This document shows positions 31,726 to 41,223 of a stretch of DNA of 48,889 nt, piece by piece. Source of the DNA: Microcystis viridis FACHB-1342 (lineage in GTDB: Bacteria > Cyanobacteriota > Cyanobacteriia > Cyanobacteriales > Microcystaceae); assembly GCF_014698335.1 (NCBI RefSeq), contig NZ_JACJSV010000034.1, positions 1 through 48,889 on the forward strand, written 5' to 3'. The notes beneath the pieces are model-generated. The model made no database searches and was not told the origin of the DNA. It saw nothing but the letters and a program-made list of their open reading frames with translations. The position numbers were made by a program, and so were the translations under genes. The stretch's first letter is position 1; every line of letters starts with the position of its first letter.

Positions 31726-32097
31726 TGTCCGTTAACCAGATTTTTTGTTAAATTCTATACCTAGGTTATCTTATTCTCTTGCCTGTGCAACCATTAAAAA
31801 ACTTTTGTCATGATTTCTAGATAATTCCGCCAAATATCGGCCTTATCAGTGATCAGTGATCAGTGATCAGTTATCAGATGTGAGTTTTTAGTGAAGAGTA
31901 AGACAGCCTTTCCCGTAAAGGTGAGGCACAAGCTGATCTTTGCTAATCAAGTATTTCAGCTGCAAGAACGAACCTCATGTATCTGAGAAAAGCTGTAAGT
32001 GAGGAGTATTAAATAGCATTAACAGTGCTGTCTTTTCACTGATTACTGATTACTGATTACTGTTCACTGTTCACTGAAAATACTTCCTACTAACTAA
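31726..32097. repeat. MITE-like unit bracketed by opposing heptamer arrays
   Basis: No gene. AGTGATC heptamers (31851-31877) and GATTACT/GTTCACT heptamers (32037-32078) face each other. Between them, AGTGAAGAGTAAGACAGC (from 31890) and GCTGTCTTTTCACT (32027-32040) form imperfect inverted ends around ~150 bases of unknown content. Confidence 0.6.
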
Positions 32098-32877
32098 ATG
32101 ACTGAGCAAGATACTGACTGGATAGGGTTGATGATCGGCAATTCTCGGCTACATTGGGGGTATTTTCGCGGTCAAACCCTGTTAGCTTGTCTCGATACTC
32201 CCCACCTGAGGGAACCCCCAAGTAATGAATTTTTGCAACAAATTTTCCCTAAACTCTTGACAAATAAATGTAACTGTGAATTGGTTGTCGCTTCTGTGGT
32301 TCCTAGCCAAAAAGAATTATGGGCAAATTATGACAATTTACGGATAATTACTTTAAAAGATATTCCTTTACTGGATTTATATCCGACATTCGGCATCGAT
32401 CGAGCTTTAGCTGTCTTAGGTGCGGGAAAAAAATACGGATTTCCCTGTTTAGTCATCGATGCGGGAACAGCCTTAACTTTTACGGGAGTGGATGGGGATA
32501 AAAAGCTAGTGGGGGGGGCAATTTTACCCGGGTTAAAGGTGCAATTAGCCAGTTTAAGGGAACGGACGGCAGCCTTACCAGAGGTGTCCTTATCGGAAAG
32601 ATTACCCCAGATGTGGGCAAAAGAAACAGCAGAAGGGATAAGAAGTGGGATAATTTATACAATTTTGGCGGGAATAGAAAAATTCAGTCGGGAATGGTTA
32701 AATTTATATCCAGAGAGCGGGATAATTTTAACGGGGGGAGATGGGGACTTAATTAGGGATTACTGGCAAGAAAAGGCCATTAAATCGCTCCTAGTAGATG
32801 AGACGATCATTTTTCAGGGAATTGCCGCAGTTAAGGGAATCTCCTCGGGTTTAATTGACAAAGGCGAACCTATCTAG
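32098..32877 (+). CDS. coaX: Type III pantothenate kinase
   Basis: 259 residues. CoaX phosphorylates pantothenate, the first step of coenzyme A synthesis. The acetate-kinase-fold motifs are MIGNSRLHWGYF at the N-terminus (phosphate loop), GIDRALAVLGA, the catalytic LVIDAGTALTFTGVD, and GGAILPGLKVQLASLRERTAALPEV (read in parts). GIRSGIIYTILAGIE and ILTGGDGDLI close the fold. The N-terminal DxGN of many CoaX proteins reads MIGNSR here, as I recall for other cyanobacteria. The start is preceded by heptamers. Confidence 0.93.
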   Translation: MTEQDTDWIGLMIGNSRLHWGYFRGQTLLACLDTPHLREPPSNEFLQQIFPKLLTNKCNCELVVASVVPSQKELWANYDNLRIITLKDIPLLDLYPTFGIDRALAVLGAGKKYGFPCLVIDAGTALTFTGVDGDKKLVGGAILPGLKVQLASLRERTAALPEVSLSERLPQMWAKETAEGIRSGIIYTILAGIEKFSREWLNLYPESGIILTGGDGDLIRDYWQEKAIKSLLVDETIIFQGIAAVKGISSGLIDKGEPI

Positions 32878-32947
32878 TAAAGTCGGAGAAAGTTTTCTCA
32901 ACTTGAGAAATTTCTGAACAACTAGGCAAAAAATTCAGGATATAGTT

Positions 32948-34015
32948 ATGGCGATCGTTCTAGTAACCGGTTCTGCTGGTTTAATCGGTTCCGAATCAGT
33001 GAGGTTTTTTTGTGATCGGGGTTATACCGTCGTTGGAATTGATAATAATATGCGTCAGGTATTTTTTGGCGAAGACGCTTCAACGGAGTGGAATCGAGCC
33101 AAATTATCCCAAGATTACGGGGATAAATACATTCACCATGCTGTAGATATTCGCGATCATGAGGCTATTGCAGATATATTTAAAACCTATAGTCATGATA
33201 TATCCTTAATTATCCACACGGCGGCGCAACCTTCCCACGATTGGGCAGCTAAGGATCCCTATATGGATTTTAGTGTCAATGCTAACGGAACTTTAGTATT
33301 ATTAGAAAATACTCGTCAACACTGTCCCCAAGCAGTATTTATTTTCTGTTCCACTAATAAAGTTTACGGGGATAGACCGAATGAATTGCCTTTAGTAGAA
33401 AAAGAATTACGTTGGGAAATCTCGGAAAGTCATCCTTATTTTGCTCAAGGTATTGACGAGTTGATGAGTATTGATGCTTGTAAACATTCTTTGTTCGGTG
33501 CCTCAAAAGTGGCGGCGGATGTATTAGTACAGGAATACGGGCGTTATTTTGAGATGAAAACTGCCTCTTTTCGTGGCGGTTGTTTAACCGGTCCAAGTCA
33601 TTCGGGAACCCAATTACACGGGTTTTTATCCTACTTAATGAAATGTACGATGATTGGCAAAGAATACAGTATTTATGGGTATAAGGGTAAGCAGGTACGC
33701 GATAATATTCATAGTTACGATCTGGTCAATGCTTTCTATCATTTTTATCAGACTCCGCGAGTGGCAGAAGTTTATAATATCGGTGGTAGTCGCTTTAGTA
33801 ATTGTTCCATGTTAGAAGCTATTCAAGAATGTGAAGCGATTGCGGATAAAAAGTTAAAATGGCAGTATGTGGAGACTAATCGCATTGGTGATCATATCTG
33901 GTGGATTTCTGATGTGAGTAAGTTTAAAAATCATTATCCTGATTGGCAGTTAACCTACACAGTAACAGATATTCTCAAAGAGATTTTTAGTCAAAACGTT
34001 AGCCGTTGGTTATAG
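32948..34015 (+). CDS. CDP-paratose-2-epimerase-like SDR sugar-nucleotide enzyme
   Basis: 355 residues of the extended SDR family. The NAD motif is [16 protein letters not shown] (6-21). It has [13 protein letters not shown], and the catalytic position normally YxxxK reads [12 protein letters not shown], with Phe where Tyr is expected. The motif [19 protein letters not shown] resembles CDP-paratose 2-epimerases (RfbE/Tyv type), which make tyvelose precursors. The Tyr-to-Phe reading is by eye. It opens a five-gene surface-sugar run and shares its fold with the gene at 36954. Confidence 0.83.
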   Translation: MAIVLVTGSAGLIGSESVRFFCDRGYTVVGIDNNMRQVFFGEDASTEWNRAKLSQDYGDKYIHHAVDIRDHEAIADIFKTYSHDISLIIHTAAQPSHDWAAKDPYMDFSVNANGTLVLLENTRQHCPQAVFIFCSTNKVYGDRPNELPLVEKELRWEISESHPYFAQGIDELMSIDACKHSLFGASKVAADVLVQEYGRYFEMKTASFRGGCLTGPSHSGTQLHGFLSYLMKCTMIGKEYSIYGYKGKQVRDNIHSYDLVNAFYHFYQTPRVAEVYNIGGSRFSNCSMLEAIQECEAIADKKLKWQYVETNRIGDHIWWISDVSKFKNHYPDWQLTYTVTDILKEIFSQNVSRWL

Positions 34016-34061
34016 TAGATCATTAGATTACTATGTCAAAACTATCTGGGTCTGTGCGTCT

Positions 34062-35618
34062 ATGGGTTTAAAAAACTGGAGATGGTCAAATATGCTTGCT
34101 TTTAAATCATGGACTGAGAAAATATTATTGTTAATTTTTGCAGCTTGCTTAATCCATAGTTTTTGGGGGATTAGCAGAGGCTGGAATAATCCTTTGATAG
34201 ATGCTCACGCCTTTCGTCAAACTCAAACGGCCATCTCGGTTTTTTATTTACTCAAAGGTAGTCCTTGGTTAGCCTATGAAACCCCTGTTTTAGGAGTGCC
34301 TTGGTCAATTCCGATGGAGTTTCCGCTCTATCAAGGAATAGTGGCTATTTTAGTTAAGCTTTTGCAGACACCGATAGATCAAACTGGTAGATTTGTGAGT
34401 GCTTTTTTCTTTTATTTAAGTTTGATTCCTATATATGTAATCCTATCTTATTTACAAGTAGCGCGAGCTTTCCGTTGGCTGTTTTTGAGTTTATTTTTAG
34501 CCAGTCCTCTTTATCTGTTTTGGTCGCGAACATTCATGATTGAATCAACCGCCCTATTTTTCTCTTTAGCTTATCTTGCCTGTATTGCTGTTTATTTTCG
34601 CTATAAATCGCCAATTATTGCCTTACTAGCCTGTCTTTGTGGAATCGCTGCCAGTCTAACTAAAGTAACGACTATGGCTGGATTTTTAATTTTAGCTTCT
34701 GTCTGGATAGGTGCTAATTGGTTTAAGAAAGAGTCATCTCGTAACTTAGCGAGAGATTTATTGATACCGGTCGTTGTTTTTATAATCATACCCTTCCTTA
34801 TAGCCAAAATTTGGGTTAACTTTACCGATGCCCAAAAGCTACTCAATCCCATGGCAGCAGATTTTATCACCTCGAAAGCTTTGAGAGATTGGAACTTTGG
34901 AACTATCGCTCAAAAATTATCTCGGTCACAGTGGAGAAATTATCTAACTAGGACTCTAAATGACGTTTTTGGCGGATTGATAATCAGCGTTATGGCTTTA
35001 GTAATATTACCAATTTTCACCTCAAAAAAGTTACTAAGTTATGGCTTAAGTTTACTATTTATATTGACAGTTGCCATTTTTACCAATTTGCATTTTGTTC
35101 ATAACTATTATCCCTATGCTAATGCTATCTTTCTCCTCGGTGCTTCTGGATTTACCATCATGGGATTAATAGAAAAAAAACGGAAAATTTGGCAGTCTGT
35201 AGGCTGGTTTTTCCTAGCTTTAATTTTGTTATCACAACTGCAATTTTATCGAGCTTTCTGGCATCCTAAAACAAAATTTTATAGTATCAATTACTTAGAA
35301 ATTGCCTCTCAAGTCCAAAGTATTACTTCTCCTGATGGTGTTTTGTTAATCTACGGAGATTATTGGAGTTCATTGATACCCTACTATAGTCAACGTCGTG
35401 CCTTAATGATTTATAGTGAAGCAAGTGAGGAAGAATCAAAAAATGCTCTCTATAAGTTATCAAGAGCTAATTATCAAGTTGAGGCGATAGTTTTTTGCCG
35501 CAAAACAAAAGAAAACCGAGAAGATAAAAAATATTTAAATAGCCTGTATAATCCTAATGACAAGCCCGTTTTTTCTAACAAACATTGTGATATATACACA
35601 ACAAGACACGGTAAATAA
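34062..35618 (+). CDS. Polytopic glycosyltransferase (GT39/PMT-like)
   Basis: 518 residues with about ten to twelve membrane segments. The first extracytoplasmic loop holds NPLIDAHAFRQTQTAISVFY, like the Asp-containing first loop of lipid-linked-sugar glycosyltransferases of the PMT/ArnT fold, and RTFMIESTALFF follows. The C-terminal ~120 residues are soluble. These enzymes use polyprenyl-phosphate sugars at the outer face of the membrane. It sits 46 bases after the epimerase-like gene and 39 before the GtrA-GT2 fusion, so a role in surface glycan assembly fits. A start at 34092 (MLAFKS) is possible. Confidence 0.75.
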   Translation: MGLKNWRWSNMLAFKSWTEKILLLIFAACLIHSFWGISRGWNNPLIDAHAFRQTQTAISVFYLLKGSPWLAYETPVLGVPWSIPMEFPLYQGIVAILVKLLQTPIDQTGRFVSAFFFYLSLIPIYVILSYLQVARAFRWLFLSLFLASPLYLFWSRTFMIESTALFFSLAYLACIAVYFRYKSPIIALLACLCGIAASLTKVTTMAGFLILASVWIGANWFKKESSRNLARDLLIPVVVFIIIPFLIAKIWVNFTDAQKLLNPMAADFITSKALRDWNFGTIAQKLSRSQWRNYLTRTLNDVFGGLIISVMALVILPIFTSKKLLSYGLSLLFILTVAIFTNLHFVHNYYPYANAIFLLGASGFTIMGLIEKKRKIWQSVGWFFLALILLSQLQFYRAFWHPKTKFYSINYLEIASQVQSITSPDGVLLIYGDYWSSLIPYYSQRRALMIYSEASEEESKNALYKLSRANYQVEAIVFCRKTKENREDKKYLNSLYNPNDKPVFSNKHCDIYTTRHGK

Positions 35619-35657
35619 GAGATAATTATCTGTAATTTATATTGAGTTGAGTTCCTT

Positions 35658-36929
35658 ATGTTAACTAAAATCTACAATAATAAAATTTTTCGATTTCTCA
35701 TTGCTGGGGGAGTGGCATTTTTAATCAACTTATTCTTCATTTATTGGTTCATTGACGACTTAGGATTTAATACCCCATTTCTGAAGAATGTTGCTAATGT
35801 TATTTCGATAGAAATATCTTTAATTGCTAGTTTCTTTATCTATAGAATCTGGGTGTGGACTGGGGGAGATTGGACAATTAGAGATGTAATTTTGATACAA
35901 CTTCCTCTCTATCATCTCTCGGCAGGTTTAGCAGTTTTACTGCGAGTTTTTTTGGTATTTCCATTCTTAAACTGGCTAGGAGTTAGCCCCGGAGTTAACA
36001 CAATGATTGGGGTTTTACTGGGTGCTGGTATTAATTATGTCGCCAGTGATAGCCTAATTTTTAAACCTAAGAATAAGACTAATGAGACAGAAATGTACTA
36101 TCCCGAAGGATTAGCACCAGCTTTCGAGATGGACGGTTACTCTCACCCACGTCAATCAAGGGATAACTATGCAGTAAAAACCTTATCAATAATTATCCCT
36201 GCTTACAACGAAGAAGATTGCATCGAAAGCACTGCTCACTTAATATCCGAACGTTTAGAACGGGATAAAATTGATTATGAAATCCTAGTTGTTAATGACA
36301 ATAGCAAAGATAACACCGAAGCAGTTCTGCAAAAAATCAACCAAGAAAATCATCGGATTCGCTACATCAATAACTATTATCCCAACGGTTTTGGTTTTGC
36401 GGTACGCTGTGGATTAGAAAATTTTAGCGGTGATGCAGTGGCAGTAGTAATGGCAGATAATTCCGACTCTCCCGATAACATGGTGGACTATTATTATAAA
36501 CTCCAAGAAGGCTACGATTGCGTTTTTGGTTCTCGTTTTATCAGGGGAGGAAAAGTTATTGATTATCCCATACACAAGTTAATCGTTAATCGTTTGGCTA
36601 ATCTCTTCATTCAAGTTTTATTTGGGCTAAAATTTAATGATACCACTAACGCCTTTAAAATCTATCGTAAGGATGTTATCGAAGGAATCTCACCTCTACT
36701 ATCTCACCATTTTAACTTAACAGTAGAGATGCCCTTAAAAGCAATCGTGCGAGGATATTCCTACACGACAATTCCCATCACTTGGCGCAATCGTACCACG
36801 GGGATTTCCAAGTTAAAACTCAAGGAAATGGGCAGTCGTTATTTATTTATAGTTCTCTCTATCTGGTTAGAAAAACACCTTTCTAGAGGCGACTATAAGC
36901 GCAAACGGAAAAAAAATCAAGTTGTTTGA
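35658..36929 (+). CDS. GtrA-like membrane domain fused to family 2 glycosyltransferase
   Basis: 423 residues. The first ~140 are a four-helix GtrA-like domain (FRFLIAGGVAFLINLFFIYW; ASFFIYRIWVW; GAGINYVASDSLIF). From about 175 comes a GT-A family 2 transferase: LSIIIPAYNEEDCIEST, ILVVNDNSKDNTE, VMADNSDSPDNM and GSRFIRGGKVIDYP, with a dolichol-phosphate-mannose-synthase style ending. GtrA helps flip lipid-linked sugars made by GtrB-type transferases, so the fusion joins making and moving the polyprenyl-phosphate sugar. It would supply the donor to the polytopic transferases on either side (inference). Confidence 0.9.
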   Translation: MLTKIYNNKIFRFLIAGGVAFLINLFFIYWFIDDLGFNTPFLKNVANVISIEISLIASFFIYRIWVWTGGDWTIRDVILIQLPLYHLSAGLAVLLRVFLVFPFLNWLGVSPGVNTMIGVLLGAGINYVASDSLIFKPKNKTNETEMYYPEGLAPAFEMDGYSHPRQSRDNYAVKTLSIIIPAYNEEDCIESTAHLISERLERDKIDYEILVVNDNSKDNTEAVLQKINQENHRIRYINNYYPNGFGFAVRCGLENFSGDAVAVVMADNSDSPDNMVDYYYKLQEGYDCVFGSRFIRGGKVIDYPIHKLIVNRLANLFIQVLFGLKFNDTTNAFKIYRKDVIEGISPLLSHHFNLTVEMPLKAIVRGYSYTTIPITWRNRTTGISKLKLKEMGSRYLFIVLSIWLEKHLSRGDYKRKRKKNQVV

Positions 36930-36953
36930 TAATTATCATCTAGTGGAGTATTT

Positions 36954-38021
36954 TTGATGACTAGGCAAGTGTTAATTACTGGTGGTGCGGGTTTTGTGGG
37001 TAGTTCTTTAGGTTTAGGATTAGCCCAACGTTATCCCGATTGGAAAATTATCGCCTTAGATAACTTAAAACGTCGCGGTTCCGAGTTGAATATTCCCCGT
37101 CTTAAACAGGCGGGAATTGAATTTGTTCATGGAGATGTCAGAAATGCGGAAGACTTAGAAGCAGCCGCTTTGCCAGTGGATTTAATCCTAGAATGTTCGG
37201 CAGAACCTTCCGTTTTAGCTGGTTATACTTCTCCTGGCTATGTTTTGCAGACTAACTTAATTGGAACGATTAACTGTTTAGAATTAGCTAGACAAACCCA
37301 AGCAGATTTTATTTTTCTCTCCACCAGCAGAGTTTATCCTATCGCCTATCTTAATCAATTAAACTATACAGAAACAGATACTCGTTTTCAGTTATCTGAA
37401 CAGCAAGATTTACCTGGGGTTTCTGCTTTTGGTATCAGTGAACAATTTCCCTTAGATTTGCCCCGTTCTCTCTACGGTTCCACTAAGTTAGCATCGGAAT
37501 TGATTATTAATGAATATGGGGATGCCTACGGATTAAGAACTTTAATTAATCGCTGTGGAGTTTTAACCGGTCCTTGGCAGATGGGAAAAGTTGATCAGGG
37601 AGTTTTTGCCCTTTGGGTAGCTAATCATTACTTTCAGAAGTCCTTAAAATATATCGGTTATGGGGGTACAGGGAAACAGGTTAGAGATTTTCTTCATGTA
37701 GCTGATTTACTCGATTTAATCGATATTCAGATTGCTAATTTAGAACAATTCAAAGGGCAGACTTTTAATGTGGGGGGTGGGCAAGATTTTTCCTTGTCCC
37801 TTTATGAAACTACAAAACTATGTCAAGAAATCACGGGCAATAGTATAATGATTGAGGCAATTCCCGAAAATCGCACCGGAGATATGCCAATTTTTATCAC
37901 TGATTCCCGCAAAATCAGTTCTATAACTGGATGGCAACCCCAGCGAGACGGTAGAAAATTAATCCAAGATATCTTTGATTGGATTTATAATCACGAGAAG
38001 GAATTAAAAGGAATTTTTTAA
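36954..38021 (+). CDS. CDP-paratose-2-epimerase-like SDR enzyme, second copy
   Basis: 355 residues, the same length as the enzyme at 32948. The NAD motif is VLITGGAGFVGSSLGLGLA (6-24), then LSTSRVYPIAYL, the catalytic SLYGSTKLASELI with intact YxxxK, and NRCGVLTGPWQMGKVDQGV, characteristic of CDP-tyvelose/paratose epimerases. Unlike its neighbour it keeps the Tyr, so it is probably active. It is 24 bases after the GtrA-GT2 gene and 10 before the next, clearly one operon. Confidence 0.9.
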   Translation: MMTRQVLITGGAGFVGSSLGLGLAQRYPDWKIIALDNLKRRGSELNIPRLKQAGIEFVHGDVRNAEDLEAAALPVDLILECSAEPSVLAGYTSPGYVLQTNLIGTINCLELARQTQADFIFLSTSRVYPIAYLNQLNYTETDTRFQLSEQQDLPGVSAFGISEQFPLDLPRSLYGSTKLASELIINEYGDAYGLRTLINRCGVLTGPWQMGKVDQGVFALWVANHYFQKSLKYIGYGGTGKQVRDFLHVADLLDLIDIQIANLEQFKGQTFNVGGGQDFSLSLYETTKLCQEITGNSIMIEAIPENRTGDMPIFITDSRKISSITGWQPQRDGRKLIQDIFDWIYNHEKELKGIF

Positions 38022-38031
38022 CTCAAAAATT

Positions 38032-40257
38032 ATGCAAAAAAAATCTCTCGATTTACCTGTATTCGTCAAGGGAATACTAATTATTATTACTGCCTACTTT
38101 TTTCTGGCAAATTTGCCTATTATTGATCGGTTAAAAAGGGGCTTAGATGCTTCTTGGGCTTTTGCTATTAGTGATGCTGCCCATAAACAGTTAATTTTTG
38201 GCCAAGATATTATCTTCACCTATGGACCCCTAGGCTATCTGATTCATGGCACATCTTTAAATCACAACTTTTCCCAAATTATCTATTTTCGCTGGTTGAT
38301 ACACCTTTGTCTATTAGCAGTAGTTATTCTCAGATTATTATTTATTAAGGACTATAGCAATCAAATAGTTTTTGTGCTGTCAATTATTTTTGCTACTCTA
38401 GTAGGAAATCCCTACAACAGTATCGGCTTTACTGTTGATTATCAGATGACACTTATCCTCCTGATACTCATGTCTTTTGATAACTTTTTTCAAAAGTACA
38501 TCAATTATTTAGCTATAGCTATTGGCATGATCACTGGGTTCTCTATACTCACCAAACTAACTCTAGGAATTTATCTAGCAGGCAGCCTGTTTATCTACAT
38601 AATCGTTAATATTGTTCGGGGATATTTTCAGAAGTCACCATCGATAGTTATAAAAAATGTTCTCGCTGGTATTAACTTAACTTTAAGCATTCCTTCCATT
38701 GCCTTTATTTTTCTCTATCCAGCTGCCTCTAACCGAGCCTTTATCCACATTATAGTTAATTTTTGCATTGCTGGAGGAGTGGCTTTAACTCTCTGGTTTA
38801 TCGTCAGATCTGCCCGCCTATCGGCACCCCCCTTATTAAGAGAGGCAAGGGGTATCAAAGGCAGAATCTATCTTCTATTTAATCATAACCACTTACTTAA
38901 CTTCTTACCTCTGTTAGTATTTTATGGGCTTTATGGGTTACTTCTTATCCAAACAATTAATCTAGATAATTTTCCCTCTCTCATCGGATATTTAAGCAAT
39001 TCTTGGCAAATTTCTTCTGGTTATTCCAGTGCGATGAGTATTGTAGGAAATTACCCGCGTTTACTAATTGCTTTGCTCTGCTTTGCCTTAAGTTTGCTTT
39101 TAATGTCTCTGGCAATTATAGACCAAAAAATTAGTCTGGCTATTGCCTATATTTTTCCCATATTTTTATCATTTAAGCATGGATTTGTTCGGCAAGATGC
39201 TCACGTTGTTGTTTTTACACTTGTGGTTATTGTCTTAGCTTCTCTCTATACAATAATTATTAAAAAATCTCGGTTTAAGAAAATTGCTTATTGTGCTTGG
39301 GGAATAATTTTTTTGGGATGTATTATTATCACCTCTAGTCCTAATTGGACTATATTGGAAAATGCTCACCAGTGGAGTAATTTCAGTCCCGATAGAGTGG
39401 TTAATAATATCGGGGTTGTCATTTCCTCTATGCTTAATCCCAGAGAATTAAAAATGCGAGGTGAAAGGAGTACAACTCAAAATTTACAAGTCATTGCTAC
39501 CGCTACCAAAATACCCGATTCTGTGCTGGGAAAAGTGCAAGGCAAAACTATTGATATAATTCCCTGGGAATTTTCACTGATTCCGGGCAATCAGCTTAAT
39601 TGGAAACCGCGGCCGATTATTCAATCCTATTCTGCTTATACAGAAAAACTGGATGAACTAAATTACCAAAGCTTATCTAAATCTCCCAGAGATTATCTGA
39701 TTTATCACTTTCAATCTATTGATCGCAGACATCCTTTTTTTGATGAACCTAAAGCCTTTTCCTATGTGGTTTGTAATTATCAACTTGACTCGGTAAATTC
39801 ACCCTTCCAAGTCCCCGCAATCAAAACCAACTTTTATCTTCTAGAAAAACAAAAAGTCAGTCGTTGCATTCCAACCCCTCTAGGAGAGACTACTAATGTT
39901 ACTTGGGATCAAGTCTATGAATTACCTACTCGTAATAGTGGGATTACTCGTGTTCAAGTTAAATTTGAATATTCTTGGTTCGGTAAAATAATCAAAAAAA
40001 TATTTAGAATCCCTCCCGTGATAATTAACGTTAATTATCTCGATGGAACTCAAGCCAATTTTCGCTTTGTTCAAGATAATTCAGCTAATGGAGTTATCCT
40101 TAGTCATTTACCGAGAAATGATCAGGAATTAATGGCATTTTTTCAAGGAAAATTACCACCACAAGTCAAATCTTTTAGCTTTTCTGTCAGTAATCCTCTG
40201 CTATTCTCCCCAGAAATAAAAGTAACGCCTTTTTGGGAAGTTGAGACTGGTTCGTAA
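38032..40257 (+). CDS. Large polytopic membrane protein with a repeat inserted in frame
   Basis: 741 residues with about twelve to fourteen membrane segments over the first ~470, then a soluble C-terminal domain (about 480-741). The layout resembles a PMT/GT-C-type or oligosaccharide-polymerase-like membrane protein, but I see no decisive motif. It follows the sugar enzymes 10 bases after the previous stop, so a glycan assembly role fits. About residues 258-290 (SARLSAPPLLREARGIKG and following) are encoded by a copy of the MITE repeat seen at 28304, so a mobile repeat has been absorbed without breaking the frame. Confidence 0.75.
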   Translation: MQKKSLDLPVFVKGILIIITAYFFLANLPIIDRLKRGLDASWAFAISDAAHKQLIFGQDIIFTYGPLGYLIHGTSLNHNFSQIIYFRWLIHLCLLAVVILRLLFIKDYSNQIVFVLSIIFATLVGNPYNSIGFTVDYQMTLILLILMSFDNFFQKYINYLAIAIGMITGFSILTKLTLGIYLAGSLFIYIIVNIVRGYFQKSPSIVIKNVLAGINLTLSIPSIAFIFLYPAASNRAFIHIIVNFCIAGGVALTLWFIVRSARLSAPPLLREARGIKGRIYLLFNHNHLLNFLPLLVFYGLYGLLLIQTINLDNFPSLIGYLSNSWQISSGYSSAMSIVGNYPRLLIALLCFALSLLLMSLAIIDQKISLAIAYIFPIFLSFKHGFVRQDAHVVVFTLVVIVLASLYTIIIKKSRFKKIAYCAWGIIFLGCIIITSSPNWTILENAHQWSNFSPDRVVNNIGVVISSMLNPRELKMRGERSTTQNLQVIATATKIPDSVLGKVQGKTIDIIPWEFSLIPGNQLNWKPRPIIQSYSAYTEKLDELNYQSLSKSPRDYLIYHFQSIDRRHPFFDEPKAFSYVVCNYQLDSVNSPFQVPAIKTNFYLLEKQKVSRCIPTPLGETTNVTWDQVYELPTRNSGITRVQVKFEYSWFGKIIKKIFRIPPVIINVNYLDGTQANFRFVQDNSANGVILSHLPRNDQELMAFFQGKLPPQVKSFSFSVSNPLLFSPEIKVTPFWEVETGS
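38804..38900 (+). repeat. MITE-family copy inside a coding sequence
   Basis: GTCAGATC, GCCCGCCTATCGGCACCCCCC, TTATTAAG, AGGCAAGGGGTATCAAAGGC and ATCTATCTTCTATTTAATCA match the copies at 19476 and 28304 in order. The right end (TAACCACTTACTTAA) is present. The left TAAGTAG end is not recognisable. Confidence 0.8.
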
Positions 40258-40298
40258 TCTTTCTTGAACCTTGAAAAGCGGTTAATATCTCTGGAAAA

Positions 40299-40371
40299 TG
40301 GAGAATAGGGAACTCGAATCCCTGACCTCTGCGGTGCGATCGCAGCGCTCTACCAACTGAGCTAATTCCCC
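40299..40371 (-). tRNA. tRNA-Ala (anticodon CGC)
   Basis: Reading the minus strand, acceptor GGGGAAT pairs with ATTCTCC with one G-T, discriminator A. D-arm TAGCTCAGTTGGTAGAGC. Anticodon stem CTGCG/CGCAG encloses ATCGCAC, anticodon CGC, decoding GCG. The HIP1 octamer GCGATCGC lies across the anticodon loop. CCA is not encoded. Confidence 0.93.
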
Positions 40372-40502
40372 AGATATAGACCATAATAGCATTTTTGAGC
40401 AGAAAATCCTAGGAACTGGCAAGGGCTCGAGGGGTAAAAAATCGAGCGGCTTGCCTCTGGAAAACTTTAAAATGAAAAAAGTAATCTTGAGGATGATAAC
40501 CA

Positions 40503-41054
40503 ATGGCGATACTACGCTTAGAGAATGGGACAACCTATACCCAGTTAGCCGATATTAGTCTGGAATTGGCCAAATTAAATGTTACTTTAAACTATTGGCC
40601 GATCGAAAACGAGGCCACCCGTCAGCTACTTAAGCAAGCTTCTCTGACTGACGAAGAAAAAGAAATAGTTTTAACCAGCTTAGACGGTTATTTTGAGCAA
40701 CTAAAGCAAGAAGCGGGTTATCAAGCTAGAGATTTAATCGTTTTACACCCTGAAATTCCCAATCTCGACACTTTACTGGCCAAATTCGAGCGCTGTCACA
40801 CCCACGCTGACGATGAGGTGCGTTATATCATTGATGGGGAGGGGGTTTTTGGCTTCGTCTTTCCCGATGGTTCTCAGGGGGAATTAACTATTCAACCTCA
40901 AGAATACATCAATGTTCCCGCCCATAGCGAACACTGGTTTCACCTCACTGCCAGTAAACGAGTTAAAGCAGTGCGTTACTTCACCACTACCGCCGGATGG
41001 GTTCCCGAATACACGGAAACCGTTATTCGTTTTCCTAGTTTAACAGCCGTGTAG
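40503..41054 (+). CDS. mtnD: Acireductone dioxygenase
   Basis: 183 residues of the cupin fold. MtnD oxidises acireductone in methionine salvage, giving the keto acid precursor of methionine with iron, or an off-pathway product with nickel. The metal ligands lie in CHTHADDEVRYIIDG (two His, Glu) with the distal His in VPAHSEHWFHL. GWVPEYTETV closes the protein. Length is normal. It stands alone, with no other salvage gene beside it in this window. It starts with ATG at 40503; GAGGA lies nine bases upstream. Confidence 0.95.
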   Translation: MAILRLENGTTYTQLADISLELAKLNVTLNYWPIENEATRQLLKQASLTDEEKEIVLTSLDGYFEQLKQEAGYQARDLIVLHPEIPNLDTLLAKFERCHTHADDEVRYIIDGEGVFGFVFPDGSQGELTIQPQEYINVPAHSEHWFHLTASKRVKAVRYFTTTAGWVPEYTETVIRFPSLTAV

Positions 41055-41155
41055 CTCTTGGTTTTAGGCGATCGCTCTCCCAGTAAGACAGATAAGTTTT
41101 GCGGGGATGGCAACGCTGGCAGCCACAATCTGTTAAGCGGCAAATTTGTCCTGTT

Positions 41156-41196
41156 GAAAATCTCCCGTCTAGTGCCTAGCTTGACGGGAGATTTTC
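41156..41196. terminator. Bidirectional terminator between mtnD and petG
   Basis: A perfect 14-base stem: GAAAATCTCCCGTC (41156-41169) and GACGGGAGATTTTC (41183-41196), loop of 13. It lies between convergent genes and has A-rich and T-rich stem ends on both strands. Confidence 0.8.
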
Positions 41197-41223
41197 TCAA
41201 TTCGGGGGATTGGCGTGATAGAT

